64,000 nucleotides of DNA from Legionella gratiana (GTDB taxonomy: Bacteria; Pseudomonadota; Gammaproteobacteria; Legionellales; Legionellaceae): contig NZ_LNYE01000020.1 in assembly GCF_001467695.1 (NCBI RefSeq), positions 616,368 through 680,367 of the forward strand, given 5' to 3'. Position numbers and translations under genes: made by a program. This document shows, one piece after another, positions 26,857-35,889 of this stretch (position 1 is its first letter; each line of letters opens with the position of its first letter). Under the pieces are notes generated by a model. That model saw only the letters and a list, made by a program, of their open reading frames with translations. It was not told the origin of the DNA and searched no databases.

Positions 26857-27510
26857 TTAGGAGCCAATAAAGTAAAGTTTGGCTTCAGTGAAATGTCTTG
26901 TTACTTCATAATGTACTGTTTTGCTGCTTAGGTTTGCCTGGCGTAATTGATTCATAAGTGTTTCATTGTGACGAAAACTGTCAATCCATTTTTTGACTCT
27001 TTTTAGACGCCATATATGTTTGTAAATTTTTTTATTCTTTATCTCTTTAATAACAATAATCCTAGGTAACTTAAAGGGCAGCAATTCTTCATTGACAAGA
27101 AGTATTGCCAGTAGCCAACGTAGCGAAAGGAATGAGGGGTAAAAGTCGCCACTGCGGTGGCTGATATTTTTTAAAACAGCCCCTGTTTTATCTTTAAATT
27201 TTATATTTCCTGCAGTCAAGCAGCATGCAGTCTCTAGAGGGTCACCGGTCATTTGAAAATGTTTCGGTGCTTTATTATGAGGACGAGTTTCATAAGCAAA
27301 CCACAACTTACCTGCGGTATCTACTAAAAAGCGAAAAATGGTTTCTTCTTCTTGTTCCAGTAGTTGATTTAAAGTAGATAAAGACTTTATAGAAAAAGAA
27401 TTAGCTTCACAATTAACGGCTGTTTTCCCTGCATAAAAAATATGAGTTGGATCTGGCGGACTTGAGAAAAATTCTTTATCTAATTGGACACGTTTTAAAA
27501 ATGTAATCAT
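26857..27510 (-). CDS. Conserved hypothetical protein of Legionella type
   Basis: A 217-residue soluble protein that I do not recognise by name. The block FRFLVDTAGKLWFAYE, then HFQMTGDP and the strongly patterned ISHRSGDFYPSFLSLRW (about 117-133) recall a recurrent domain in Legionella hypothetical and effector proteins. It has no signal peptide; the C-terminal third is basic. It lies between the S51 peptidase and an outer-membrane protein gene, with its own upstream gap. No function can be proposed from sequence alone. Confidence 0.7.
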   Translation of the reverse strand: MITFLKRVQLDKEFFSSPPDPTHIFYAGKTAVNCEANSFSIKSLSTLNQLLEQEEETIFRFLVDTAGKLWFAYETRPHNKAPKHFQMTGDPLETACCLTAGNIKFKDKTGAVLKNISHRSGDFYPSFLSLRWLLAILLVNEELLPFKLPRIIVIKEIKNKKIYKHIWRLKRVKKWIDSFRHNETLMNQLRQANLSSKTVHYEVTRHFTEAKLYFIGS

Positions 27511-27828
27511 ATTTTTTATTAGGGTAATGGGGCACTAATTAAATGAATCATAACAAACAAATAGACATCGTCAAGTTAATAAATCCAGTGTAAAAAATAC
27601 CAATATCTTAAATTTTAGGCGCAAATAAATCCAAAAGGAGCATCGTCCTAAATTGGTTTTGCCTTACCAAACTGCTGCCATTGTATGAGTTTTTGATTAA
27701 AATATCCTCCGATGAAGATAACAAAGAGGGTACTCCAATAACTTCGAACTCACGTTTTAGATATAAAAGGATTGCAAATTTAATGTAACTCGATAACATG
27801 ATCTGCAAAGAAATAACAAAGGAATGTC
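27511..27828. other. Gap before the beta-barrel gene
   Basis: No convincing gene. A 66-codon minus-strand frame (27608..27808) has no ribosome-binding site or recognisable family. The stretch contains TCGAACTCACGTT at 27744-27756, the same 13-mer found beside the IS982 transposase remnant at 6227-6239, and it may be another scrap of that element or chance. Confidence 0.3.
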
Positions 27829-28455
27829 ATGAAACTTGCACTATTTACTATCGCTTTATTAGCTCCTGGAGTTGCTTCTGCCTCAACCACAGCTAATAGC
27901 TGGTATTCCAGCGGTTTTGGTGGTTACACATACTTATCGTCTAATGTAGAAACACGTTATTATGGTTTCTTGCTCTCTGATGTGCATTATCGCTATGGTT
28001 ATAATGTGGGTGGTAGCATTGGATACCAAAGTAATCCTATTCGTTATGAATTTCAATATACTTATTTATATGCTGATACGAATCAGTATAGTGTAAATCA
28101 TAAAAAAGCATTGGATATCGATGGTGGTACTAGAGCAAATATTCTTATGGCGAATCTTTATTATGATTTTCCGGAAATGTTGGGTGAAATTTCTCCCTTT
28201 CTTGGGGTAGGTATTGGCTATGCCTTTATGCACGCCACTTTAAACAGTACCAGCCGTTTCCACCGTCCTCATTTTAATACAGACCTAAACTCCTTTGCTT
28301 ATCAAGGAACGGCAGGGTTGACTTACAATTTTATGGAAAATTTTGCAATCAATGCAGCATATCGCTATACAGCTACAACCAATAAAGGTAATTGGGGCAG
28401 AACCCTCCAAGCACAAATGGGTAATGTTGGCGTAGTTTATCGGTTCTTTACTTAA
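27829..28455 (+). CDS. Small outer-membrane beta-barrel protein
   Basis: A 208-residue exported protein. The N-terminus MKLALFTIALLAPGVASAS is a signal peptide with cleavage expected after ASA. The mature part has alternating aromatic strands (for example GFGGYTYLSS, NVGGSIGYQS, ANILMANLYYDF, GNVGVVYRFF) and ends in phenylalanine-threonine, typical of an eight-stranded OmpA/OmpW-like barrel. A purine-rich AAAGGAA precedes the ATG. It is a single-gene unit. A surface or stress role is likely but specific function is unknown. Confidence 0.85.
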   Translation: MKLALFTIALLAPGVASASTTANSWYSSGFGGYTYLSSNVETRYYGFLLSDVHYRYGYNVGGSIGYQSNPIRYEFQYTYLYADTNQYSVNHKKALDIDGGTRANILMANLYYDFPEMLGEISPFLGVGIGYAFMHATLNSTSRFHRPHFNTDLNSFAYQGTAGLTYNFMENFAINAAYRYTATTNKGNWGRTLQAQMGNVGVVYRFFT

Positions 28456-28537
28456 ACTCCTTAAGCCAATTTTAAAGGCTTTTCATTGATCTGACTTTGT
28501 AGATTTTGAGGTAATAATCGTATCTTTCTCTCTTTTT

Positions 28538-28566
28538 AGCCTTTTATCTACTTTCAGGCTTTTTTT
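28538..28566 (+). terminator. Possible intrinsic terminator after the beta-barrel gene
   Basis: AGCCT (28538-28542) pairs with AGGCT (28556-28560), directly followed by six further T residues. The stem is short and the loop is 13 nt, so this is only a moderate candidate. Confidence 0.4.
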
Positions 28567-28625
28567 GTATTGGAAAAGAATGCCTGTTATAATAAATATT
28601 AACCAAATTGATTTAAATATGGTTA

Positions 28626-29813
28626 ATGTGTGTAATTATGAAAGAAAAAATACCCCAAGACATTATTTTAAAAGAAGAAAATAAAGTTGGGTCAGATATT
28701 ATTATTGGTGATGTCCATGGAAATGCGAACTGTTTTAAACAAGATTTAGAATCTCTTTCAAAGACAGATCGCTTGTTTATTGTTGGTGATTTAACAGATA
28801 GAGGACATAACAGCCAAGAAGTTATTAGGCAAATATTAAGCCATAAAGAACAAATATTTTCTATTCGCGGCAATCACGAGGATATATGTTTAGCAACGAT
28901 AAATGCCTTAGAACGATTAACTCAAGAAAAGAGTAGCTTTATTTTTAATGATACTCATCCATTAAGAGATTATATAAAATCGGGTAAAAAATCTTCACGT
29001 AAGCTGGCTCTATTATTGAAAAGTTTAGATGATTTATATGCCCATGAACGTGAATATAAAGCTTTGGGAACAACCATTATTAATGGTGGGAGTTGGATAA
29101 TTAAATTATTTCTAAACGAATTGGAGAATAAGAGCATTAGATGTTTAGGAGGAGCGATTCAATATCAAGAATTCAGTGAAATAAAATCCATCAAAGAATT
29201 TATGGAGCATTTACCTTATATTATTCATGTCACAGGAAAAAAGCCGTTTAATATCGTCCATGCAGATATGCCCTTTGAGGATGTAGAACTTTATAAACGA
29301 ATCGCTCATAATAACATGACATTAACAAATAAAGAAAAAGTCTATGCTACTTGGGCGCGTCACGATGATCCTAAGTTGGAATTAAAGATTAGAACTAAAA
29401 AAAGACATAAAGGATCTATTCCATCCTATGTTGGTCATACCCCAATAGTGAAAGAGGAAAAATTCGTACCTATCGTGCGTTATGATTCAAATACAATTAA
29501 TTTAGATGTAGGCACCTATGCACTTAATGTGAGTCTTGCTGTGAATCATACTAAGGGATGTTCAGAATATATTGGAAAAAAAGATAAGTTAAATAAATCT
29601 ATGCTAGAAAAACAAGTAGAATTAAACCACCATTTACAAAATAATCCTTACGATCCTTCATTATATAAACTGGATCTTGTGAAATCATCCAAAGAAAAAG
29701 TTTCATTTAACTTTAATTCATTTTGGAAACCTCACTATGAGCGAATAGATGAGGAGGACAGACAAGATACTTATCTTAATCGGGGTGACGATAATAATTT
29801 AAAGCCTAAATAA
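28626..29813 (+). CDS. PPP-family metallophosphatase, effector candidate
   Basis: A 395-residue calcineurin-like phosphatase carrying all metal and phosphate motifs of the PPP (serine/threonine phosphatase or ApaH) family in order: GDVHG (28-32), GDLTDRG (54-60), GNHE (82-85), VHADMPF (about 215) and GHTPIV (about 272). A charged insert lies between the third and fourth motifs and a hydrophilic tail of about 80 residues follows the domain. No signal peptide is visible. No strong ribosome-binding site is seen; ATG 28638 is an alternative start. It could dephosphorylate proteins or hydrolyse dinucleotides. The long tail suggests a secreted effector, which is inference. Confidence 0.85.
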   Translation: MCVIMKEKIPQDIILKEENKVGSDIIIGDVHGNANCFKQDLESLSKTDRLFIVGDLTDRGHNSQEVIRQILSHKEQIFSIRGNHEDICLATINALERLTQEKSSFIFNDTHPLRDYIKSGKKSSRKLALLLKSLDDLYAHEREYKALGTTIINGGSWIIKLFLNELENKSIRCLGGAIQYQEFSEIKSIKEFMEHLPYIIHVTGKKPFNIVHADMPFEDVELYKRIAHNNMTLTNKEKVYATWARHDDPKLELKIRTKKRHKGSIPSYVGHTPIVKEEKFVPIVRYDSNTINLDVGTYALNVSLAVNHTKGCSEYIGKKDKLNKSMLEKQVELNHHLQNNPYDPSLYKLDLVKSSKEKVSFNFNSFWKPHYERIDEEDRQDTYLNRGDDNNLKPK

Positions 29814-29960
29814 TAAGACATTACTACTCTCAAGTCGGCTCTTTATTTTTGCTAACTATTCACTTCTATAAAATACTACTGCATAGTGTATGAAGCACTT
29901 TGTAGTTTTGTATTAAGAAAAATTAATTTGACGAATAAGAACTTGGTGTAGCACATAGTC

Positions 29961-30839
29961 ATGAATATTTTATTATTAGTCTTTGTTTTATTAGTTTGGG
30001 GTATGAACTGGCCTTTAATGAAGTTAGCGATGAATTTTCTTCCTCCTCAATGGTTTGGTTTTACACGAACGCTTACAGGCAGCTTATTTCTTTTTTTATT
30101 AGTCATCATTCAGAAAAAAATGACTTTTCCAAAACGAGGAGATATTGCTCATTTATTGAGTGTTGGTGTATTACAAATTGGTCTTTTTACGGCATTGGTT
30201 AATTTTGGTTTATTTTATAGTGGGGTAGGCCATGCCGTTATTTTAGTCTATTCCACGCCTCTTTGGGTGACACCTATAGCGGTTATATTCTTTGAGGAGC
30301 GTTTGAATTTTATAAAAACCTTGGGCTTAATTGTTGGTATCTTAGGTATCGTAGTTCTTTTTAATCCCTTTAATTTTAATTGGTCCGATCATAATGCATT
30401 AGTCGGCAGCATTGCATTATTCTCGGCAGCACTTTTATGGGCGATTGCTATTCTTCATGTTCGTTTTGTGCCTTCGCAGTCATCAATAGGGCAACTCATG
30501 CCTTGGCACCTGTTAGTAGGAGCGATGATACTTGCAATCAGTGCTCTTGTTTTTGAACCCCATCCAGTGCTCCACTGGACTACGTTCTCAATATTATTGA
30601 ATCTTTATATGGGAACGATTGCCACGGGTTTGGCTTTTTGGGCGGCTGTTGAAATGAGCAAACGTTTTCCTGCGGTCACTACTTCTTTATCTTTAACCGG
30701 AGTACCAATTATCGGAATTATTTGTTCTTTATTATTCCTTGGAGAAAAACCAACCCTGACGGTCTTGATATCTCTTGCACTGTTAATCATAGGTTTGGTT
30801 TGTGTTATTTTAGGAGATTATCAAGAAAAGAAATCGTAA
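29961..30839 (+). CDS. EamA/DMT-family transporter
   Basis: A 292-residue inner-membrane protein with ten hydrophobic segments in two EamA repeats, the usual drug/metabolite transporter architecture. Typical features are the N-terminal LVWGMNWPLMKLA, the end of the first repeat with FFEERLN, and the end of the second with LFLGEKPTLTVL. It probably exports a metabolite or amino acid. It has no obvious operon partner: the gene after it is a decayed DUF808 gene on the other strand. Substrate is unknown. Confidence 0.88.
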   Translation: MNILLLVFVLLVWGMNWPLMKLAMNFLPPQWFGFTRTLTGSLFLFLLVIIQKKMTFPKRGDIAHLLSVGVLQIGLFTALVNFGLFYSGVGHAVILVYSTPLWVTPIAVIFFEERLNFIKTLGLIVGILGIVVLFNPFNFNWSDHNALVGSIALFSAALLWAIAILHVRFVPSQSSIGQLMPWHLLVGAMILAISALVFEPHPVLHWTTFSILLNLYMGTIATGLAFWAAVEMSKRFPAVTTSLSLTGVPIIGIICSLLFLGEKPTLTVLISLALLIIGLVCVILGDYQEKKS

Positions 30840-30861
30840 ACTAACTATACATTCCCTAGTA

Positions 30862-31478
30862 TTAAAATTTTGATTTAATTTTGTTATAGGTAAAATAGGC
30901 AACAGTCAAAATCGCACCTGAAATGAACCCTGTAAAGACATTAACTCCCATAGATATAATGGATGACAGATTTTCTGTGTAATGAGGATGGCAGGTATTT
31001 CATGAGTAATAATACTGCCTCCTACTAAAAACATAGCGATTGTTCCTACTGTACTTAAAATTTTCATAAGTATAGGAGCCGCATCAATTAAAAGAATCCC
31101 AATTTGTTTCAGTGGATGCCTTTTTTCACGTAAAATGAAGCCTAAATCATCTAATTTTACAATGCATGCAACCAAACCATAAACCCCAATAGTCATAATT
31201 ATTGAAATTATAGCTAGTACGATTAGTTGGTTAATCAGGGATGTAGAAGCTACTGCGCCTAACGTTATAACAATAATTTCAGCTGATAATACAAAATCCG
31301 CGCGCACAGCACTGTTAATTTTTTCTTTTTCGAATTGGTGTAAATCGATATGTTGCAAATCTATTTTCTTTGAATCATCGTTTTTTTTATGGAAAACCTT
31401 CTCTACAATTTTTTCAAAACCTTCAAAACACAAATTCGAGATGAAGAAATGATTTATATAGGTGTTTTCATAGTTTTA
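30862..31478 (-). pseudogene. DUF808 (YedI-like) membrane protein, truncated and frameshifted
   Basis: The frame from 31433 gives the middle and later part of a DUF808 protein: LCFEGFEKIVEK, AVRADFVLSAEIIVITLG, YGLVACIVKLDDLGF and GTIAMFLVGGSIITHEIP. The first 90 or so residues normal for the family are absent. After HEIPAI the sequence leaves frame near 30985; the true C-terminus, SMGVNVFTGFISGAIL, continues in another frame to a stop at 30862. One missing base explains this. Both lesions indicate a dead gene. Confidence 0.8.
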
Positions 31479-31683
31479 ATCCTTAATTCCATAATGAAGA
31501 AAATAGGTAACTTCTCATCAAATAAAATTTATTATGATTGAAACATAAAGAGATTATTAGTTTTTGTTCAACTTTTTTAATAATAGTGGCGAAACACATA
31601 TATAATTATATGAAGTATATTCAGATTATAGTATTAAATATTTAATTGTTCCGGTCTTAATTTTATAAAAAAAGGATTTTTAT

Positions 31684-34137
31684 ATGGCTAAGAAAGCGGA
31701 TAAACCAATTGTCATAATCACGGGTTCTAGTGGCCGAATTGGGACTGCTCTTGCCAATGCTTTACGAAAATCCTATAAAATTGTTGGATTTGATCAAGAT
31801 AAAGATGCTTGTGAAATTCCGTGTGACATTACTTCAGCTACTTCATTAGCTTTATCTTTTCGATTATTTAAAGAGAAATATGGGAGTAAAATTGCGGCAG
31901 TGATTCATCTTGCTGCCTATTTTGATTTTACAGGCGAAGAGTCGCCTTTGTATCAGTCTGTAAATGTAAATGGTACAAAAAAGTTACTTATGGCATTACA
32001 AGATTTTGAGGTGGAGCGATTTATTTACGCCAGTACTATGCTCGTACATGAGCCTTGTATTTTAGGCGAAGTCCTTAATGAAAATGCGCCTCTTAAGCCG
32101 AAATGGCCCTATCCAAAATCCAAATTAGAAGCTGAAAAGGTAATTAAAAAATATCATGGTAAAATACCTTATCTGATTTTACGCTTAGCAGGTTTATATG
32201 ATGACGTGACCTGTGTTCCGACACTTGCGAACCAAATTGCTCGAACATATGAACGAGAGATTAAAAGTCATCTATACGCGGGCGATTTAAATGTTGGTCA
32301 ATCATTTATTCATCAGAAAGATTTAATAGACCTTTTTAAAAAAGCTCTTTTTTACCGGAATGAATTATCCCAAAATGAAATAATCCTTGCAGGAGAGCCC
32401 AAAACAGTCAGTTATGGAAAATTACAAAATCTTATAGCTCAATTAATTCATGGAGAACAATCTTCTCTCTATAAGGTTCCATCTTCCGTTGCTAAAGCAG
32501 GTGCGTGGCTTGAGTACCAGGCAGAACCATTAATACCTGATGATTTTGATCAAGGGGAAAAGCCATTTATTCGTCCATTTATGATTGATCTTGCTTCAGA
32601 TAATTATGCTTTAGATATTACTAGAGCAAAAAAATATCTGCATTGGGAGCCTAAATACTCAATTGAAGAAACTCTTCCTAAAATTATCGATTCTTTAAAG
32701 GCCGACCCAGAAAGTTGGTATAAACAAAATAGATTAATCCAACCAGACTGGATGGCTGCTATTAAGCATAATCCAGAGAAAATACGCTCTCTTTATGAGA
32801 TTAACTTTCGCAAACAACACCAGCAAACCCTATGGGCACATTTTTTAAATATGGGTTTTGGCTTGTGGCTTATAATTTCACCAGCATCCCTAGGATATAC
32901 ATCTTATCCTCTAATATTAAGTGATATTATTAGTGGTGGTGCACTTCTTTTATTTGCATCTTTAAGCTTATCCTGGCGTTTATCATCAGCTCGATGGGTT
33001 TGTGCTTTGATTGGTCTGTGGTTAATATTTGCCCCTTTGGTTTTTTGGGCGCCTACAGCTGCTGCGTATTTAAATGATACTCTTATTGGAGCACTAATTA
33101 TTGGTTTTTCTGTACTAATTCGACCTGAAATAGGGGTGGCTCCTAATGCGGCTTTAGAAGGGCCGGTTATTCCTCCGGGATGGGGCTATTCACCTTCCAG
33201 CTGGTTCCAGCGGCTGCCAATAATAATCTTAGCTTATGTAGGTTTTTTTATTTCACAATATATGGCGGCTTATCAACTCGGTCATATTGATCATGTATGG
33301 GAACCATTTTTTGTGGGTTATTTACCCGATGCAAAAAATGGAACTGAAGAAATTATTACCTCTTATGTATCTAAAGCATTTCCAGTCCCAGATGCAGGAT
33401 TAGGTGCTACGGTTTACATTTTAGAAATTTTAACAGGGATTATTGGTGGCCAAAATCGGTGGCGTACCATGCCATGGTTGGTACTTTTGTTTGGTTTTAT
33501 GATTGTGCCATTAGGAATAGTCTCTATTACCTTTATCGTCATTCAACCAATTCTATTAAATACATGGTGTACTTTATGTCTAATTGCCGCGGTTGCCATG
33601 CTTATCCAAGTCCCCTATTCTTTTGATGAGATAATTGCAACGTGTATTTTTCTTTGGCGAAGATGGAAAGCTGGGAGGCCATTATTGAGAATTTTCTTTG
33701 TTGGTGATAGCGATGAGACAACACAATCCAAAAAAGAATTAGATTCTTTTGAGCAATCGCCTTTTGTAATTCTACGAGAAATGTTAAGTGGAGGCATCAC
33801 TTTGCCTTGGAATTTAATGGGATGCATCCTCATTGGTATCTGGTTAATGTGCACGCGTATTGTTTTGGATACAACGGGACCAATGGCTAATAGTGATCAT
33901 CTCATTGGTTGTCTTATCATAACGGTAACCATAACAGCATTAGCTGAAACAGTTCGTATCTTGCGCTTTCTTAATTTATTTTTTGCTGTTGCTTTGTTAA
34001 TTACACCATTTATTTATCATGCATCAGGATGGGGGATCTTTGCAAGTCTGATTAGTGGCGGTCTTTTATTCTTCTTATCCATTCCACGGGGGAAAATTCG
34101 ATTCTCTTACGGAACTTGGGATAAAGTTATTCGTTGA
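31684..34137 (+). CDS. SDR-SPW-VKOR fusion membrane protein
   Basis: An 817-residue fusion. Residues 1-345 form an extended SDR domain: VITGSSGRIGTAL is the NAD-binding motif, YASTMLVHEP the serine region and YPKSKLEAEK the Tyr/Lys pair. Residues about 380-480 are paired membrane segments of the SPW-repeat type (NMGFGLWLIISPASLGY and ALIGLWLIFAPLVFW). The rest is a polytopic domain of vitamin K epoxide reductase type with the redox pair TWCTLC and an upstream extracytoplasmic loop. Membrane redox chemistry on a quinone or lipid is expected. AAGGA precedes the ATG. The architecture exists in other bacteria as far as I recall, but its substrate is unknown. Confidence 0.8.
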   Translation: MAKKADKPIVIITGSSGRIGTALANALRKSYKIVGFDQDKDACEIPCDITSATSLALSFRLFKEKYGSKIAAVIHLAAYFDFTGEESPLYQSVNVNGTKKLLMALQDFEVERFIYASTMLVHEPCILGEVLNENAPLKPKWPYPKSKLEAEKVIKKYHGKIPYLILRLAGLYDDVTCVPTLANQIARTYEREIKSHLYAGDLNVGQSFIHQKDLIDLFKKALFYRNELSQNEIILAGEPKTVSYGKLQNLIAQLIHGEQSSLYKVPSSVAKAGAWLEYQAEPLIPDDFDQGEKPFIRPFMIDLASDNYALDITRAKKYLHWEPKYSIEETLPKIIDSLKADPESWYKQNRLIQPDWMAAIKHNPEKIRSLYEINFRKQHQQTLWAHFLNMGFGLWLIISPASLGYTSYPLILSDIISGGALLLFASLSLSWRLSSARWVCALIGLWLIFAPLVFWAPTAAAYLNDTLIGALIIGFSVLIRPEIGVAPNAALEGPVIPPGWGYSPSSWFQRLPIIILAYVGFFISQYMAAYQLGHIDHVWEPFFVGYLPDAKNGTEEIITSYVSKAFPVPDAGLGATVYILEILTGIIGGQNRWRTMPWLVLLFGFMIVPLGIVSITFIVIQPILLNTWCTLCLIAAVAMLIQVPYSFDEIIATCIFLWRRWKAGRPLLRIFFVGDSDETTQSKKELDSFEQSPFVILREMLSGGITLPWNLMGCILIGIWLMCTRIVLDTTGPMANSDHLIGCLIITVTITALAETVRILRFLNLFFAVALLITPFIYHASGWGIFASLISGGLLFFLSIPRGKIRFSYGTWDKVIR

Positions 34138-34173
34138 TCAATCGTATTATAGGAAAATCAATTTCGCCCTGGG

Positions 34174-34341
34174 TTAAATCTTTTTAGCTTTGGGATTTGA
34201 CTTTATTTTTTGTTTAGAGTCCTTATGTTTATTCACTTTGTCACAAACTTTTCCTGTAAGCGGGGCGCTAGGTGTAATGTCGCAAATATGTTCAATATGA
34301 GTGACTTCAGGATGCTTTTTCTCTTCCTTGTGTTTTTTCAT
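34174..34341 (-). CDS. Small lysine-rich protein, 55 residues
   Basis: A complete short frame starting MKKHKEEKKHPEV and ending KAKKI, with AAGGA nine bases before the ATG. It has two cysteines (in HICDITPS and GKVCDKV) and both ends are strongly basic. Codon use matches the surrounding genes and the gap is otherwise empty. It could bind nucleic acid or metal, but no family is recognised. Confidence 0.6.
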   Translation of the reverse strand: MKKHKEEKKHPEVTHIEHICDITPSAPLTGKVCDKVNKHKDSKQKIKSNPKAKKI

Positions 34342-34673
34342 AACATATATTCCTTGAGCTGATTATTTATAACATATAGTAACATTTTGACAATTAATCC
34401 AGGTTAAGAAAAGGAAGAACAACTATAAAATCGGCTAGTTTTCATTTATTTTCATTACAAACGTAACAGGGTTTAATTTTTTACTTTTGTTTATGCTATT
34501 GCAATGAATATTCTTTTGTTATCGATGGAATTGTGATTTTACCCAATCATTTCTATTTGATGATTTATAACTTTAGATAATAAATAAGCTATTCTTAAGT
34601 ATGCATCTATTAAATTTAGCGTTATAGAGCGATGAAATAATGCAATTTGAATGGTGTTTGTTTCGGTAAGGCA
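34342..34673. other. AT-rich gap with no gene seen
   Basis: This is the divergent upstream region of the 55-residue gene and the LysR gene. Apart from the dyad at 34674-34692 no coding frame, RNA or repeat was recognised. Confidence 0.4.
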
Positions 34674-34692
34674 TTTATTTAATTTAAATAAA
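34674..34692. promoter_or_regulatory. Perfect 9-bp dyad upstream of a LysR gene
   Basis: TTTATTTAA (34674-34682) and TTAAATAAA (34684-34692) are exact inverted repeats around one T, ending 56 bp before the LysR start codon. The position fits an autoregulatory LysR site, though AT-rich dyads also occur by chance. Confidence 0.4.
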
Positions 34693-34748
34693 ACTGCCAG
34701 ACTGTATTGCAAAAGTTAATTACAATATTTTTAACCAATCTTTAAATT

Positions 34749-35648
34749 ATGAATATGTTACATTGTTTAAAAAGTTTTCTCGCTGTTGTTGATTATAAAA
34801 ATTTTTCGGCTGCGGCAAGAAATCTCCACATATCTCCATCTAAAATAAGCAAACAAATTACATGGTTAGAAGACAAGCTAAAAATAAAGTTATTGGTTCG
34901 CTCAACTACCAGCTTAATCTTAACCGAGAAAGGCTATTATCTCTATAAACAAGCATTGATTCTTTTTGAGCAATTAGGAAAAATCAAAGCTATAGGAAAT
35001 GCTGAAAAATTAGAACTAATAGGTTCTCTTAGAATATATTTTACTGTTACACCCATGATTCCTTACTTAACTTCGTTAAGTATTCAGTTTATGAAAACTC
35101 ATCCTAAATTAGAAATAAATATCGATATTGGTTATCAAGCGATAGACGTTCATTTATCCGAATTCGATCTAGCTGTGTCCTTCGATAGAATTAATAACCA
35201 GAAACTAGCCTGTACCAGGTTGTTTTCTGTTCAGCGTAAAATTTTTGCTTCTCCCAATTATTTAAACGAGCACGGTATTCCTGAAACATTACAGGACTTA
35301 GAGCATCATTGTTGTTTGATTAATACATTATATGGGTTACAAAATAAATGGATTTTCAAAAAGAATGTTATTTCTGTTGTGGGTAATTTTAAAAGTAATA
35401 GTGCCGATTTATTAAAACAAGCAGCCATAAACGGAATGGGACTTATCTGGGTACCTTATTTTTCGGTGCGTACAGAGGTAGATACAGGGCTATTAGTACC
35501 AGTATTACCCGAGGAAACTTCACCTGAGATAAATCTTTATGCTATTTATCCAAAACATTTAACTTATGAAGAGAAAATTTGTCAATTATTGAATTATTTT
35601 CAGGAACAAGCATTGGCTGATGGAATTGCTAATAAGCCTAATTGTTGA
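34749..35648 (+). CDS. LysR-family transcriptional regulator
   Basis: A 299-residue DNA-binding regulator. The N-terminal winged helix-turn-helix (residues 3-62) has AVVDYKNFSAAARNLHISPSKISKQI followed by LEDKLKIKLLVRSTTSLILTE, the standard LysR pattern. The remaining 200 residues form the substrate-binding domain. The gene next to it on the same strand is an effector candidate 240 bp away, so its target is not evident; autoregulation through the upstream dyad is likely. Confidence 0.9.
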   Translation: MNMLHCLKSFLAVVDYKNFSAAARNLHISPSKISKQITWLEDKLKIKLLVRSTTSLILTEKGYYLYKQALILFEQLGKIKAIGNAEKLELIGSLRIYFTVTPMIPYLTSLSIQFMKTHPKLEINIDIGYQAIDVHLSEFDLAVSFDRINNQKLACTRLFSVQRKIFASPNYLNEHGIPETLQDLEHHCCLINTLYGLQNKWIFKKNVISVVGNFKSNSADLLKQAAINGMGLIWVPYFSVRTEVDTGLLVPVLPEETSPEINLYAIYPKHLTYEEKICQLLNYFQEQALADGIANKPNC

Positions 35649-35889
35649 CTTAGAAACTTAAGTAGATATCCATTCTAAATCTCATAGTGAATGGAGCTTT
35701 CTTAGATAACTGAATATTTTTTCCATTTTAGAAATTATTACTTTCCTAATTACTGTATTCTCCAGTGTCGACAATGGTATTAAAATTGATCACGTTAGAC
35801 AAATAAATGGCAAATAGCCTTAATTGCTACTTACCGATTGGCTAATAAAAATTTTGTAAACGATTAGAGAAATTTCGGAGATTAATTTT

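Noticed and set aside
27608..27808. A 66-codon minus-strand frame in the gap before the beta-barrel gene
   Set aside because: It lacks a ribosome-binding site and any family resemblance, and overlaps a 13-mer shared with IS982 debris. It is not annotated as a gene.
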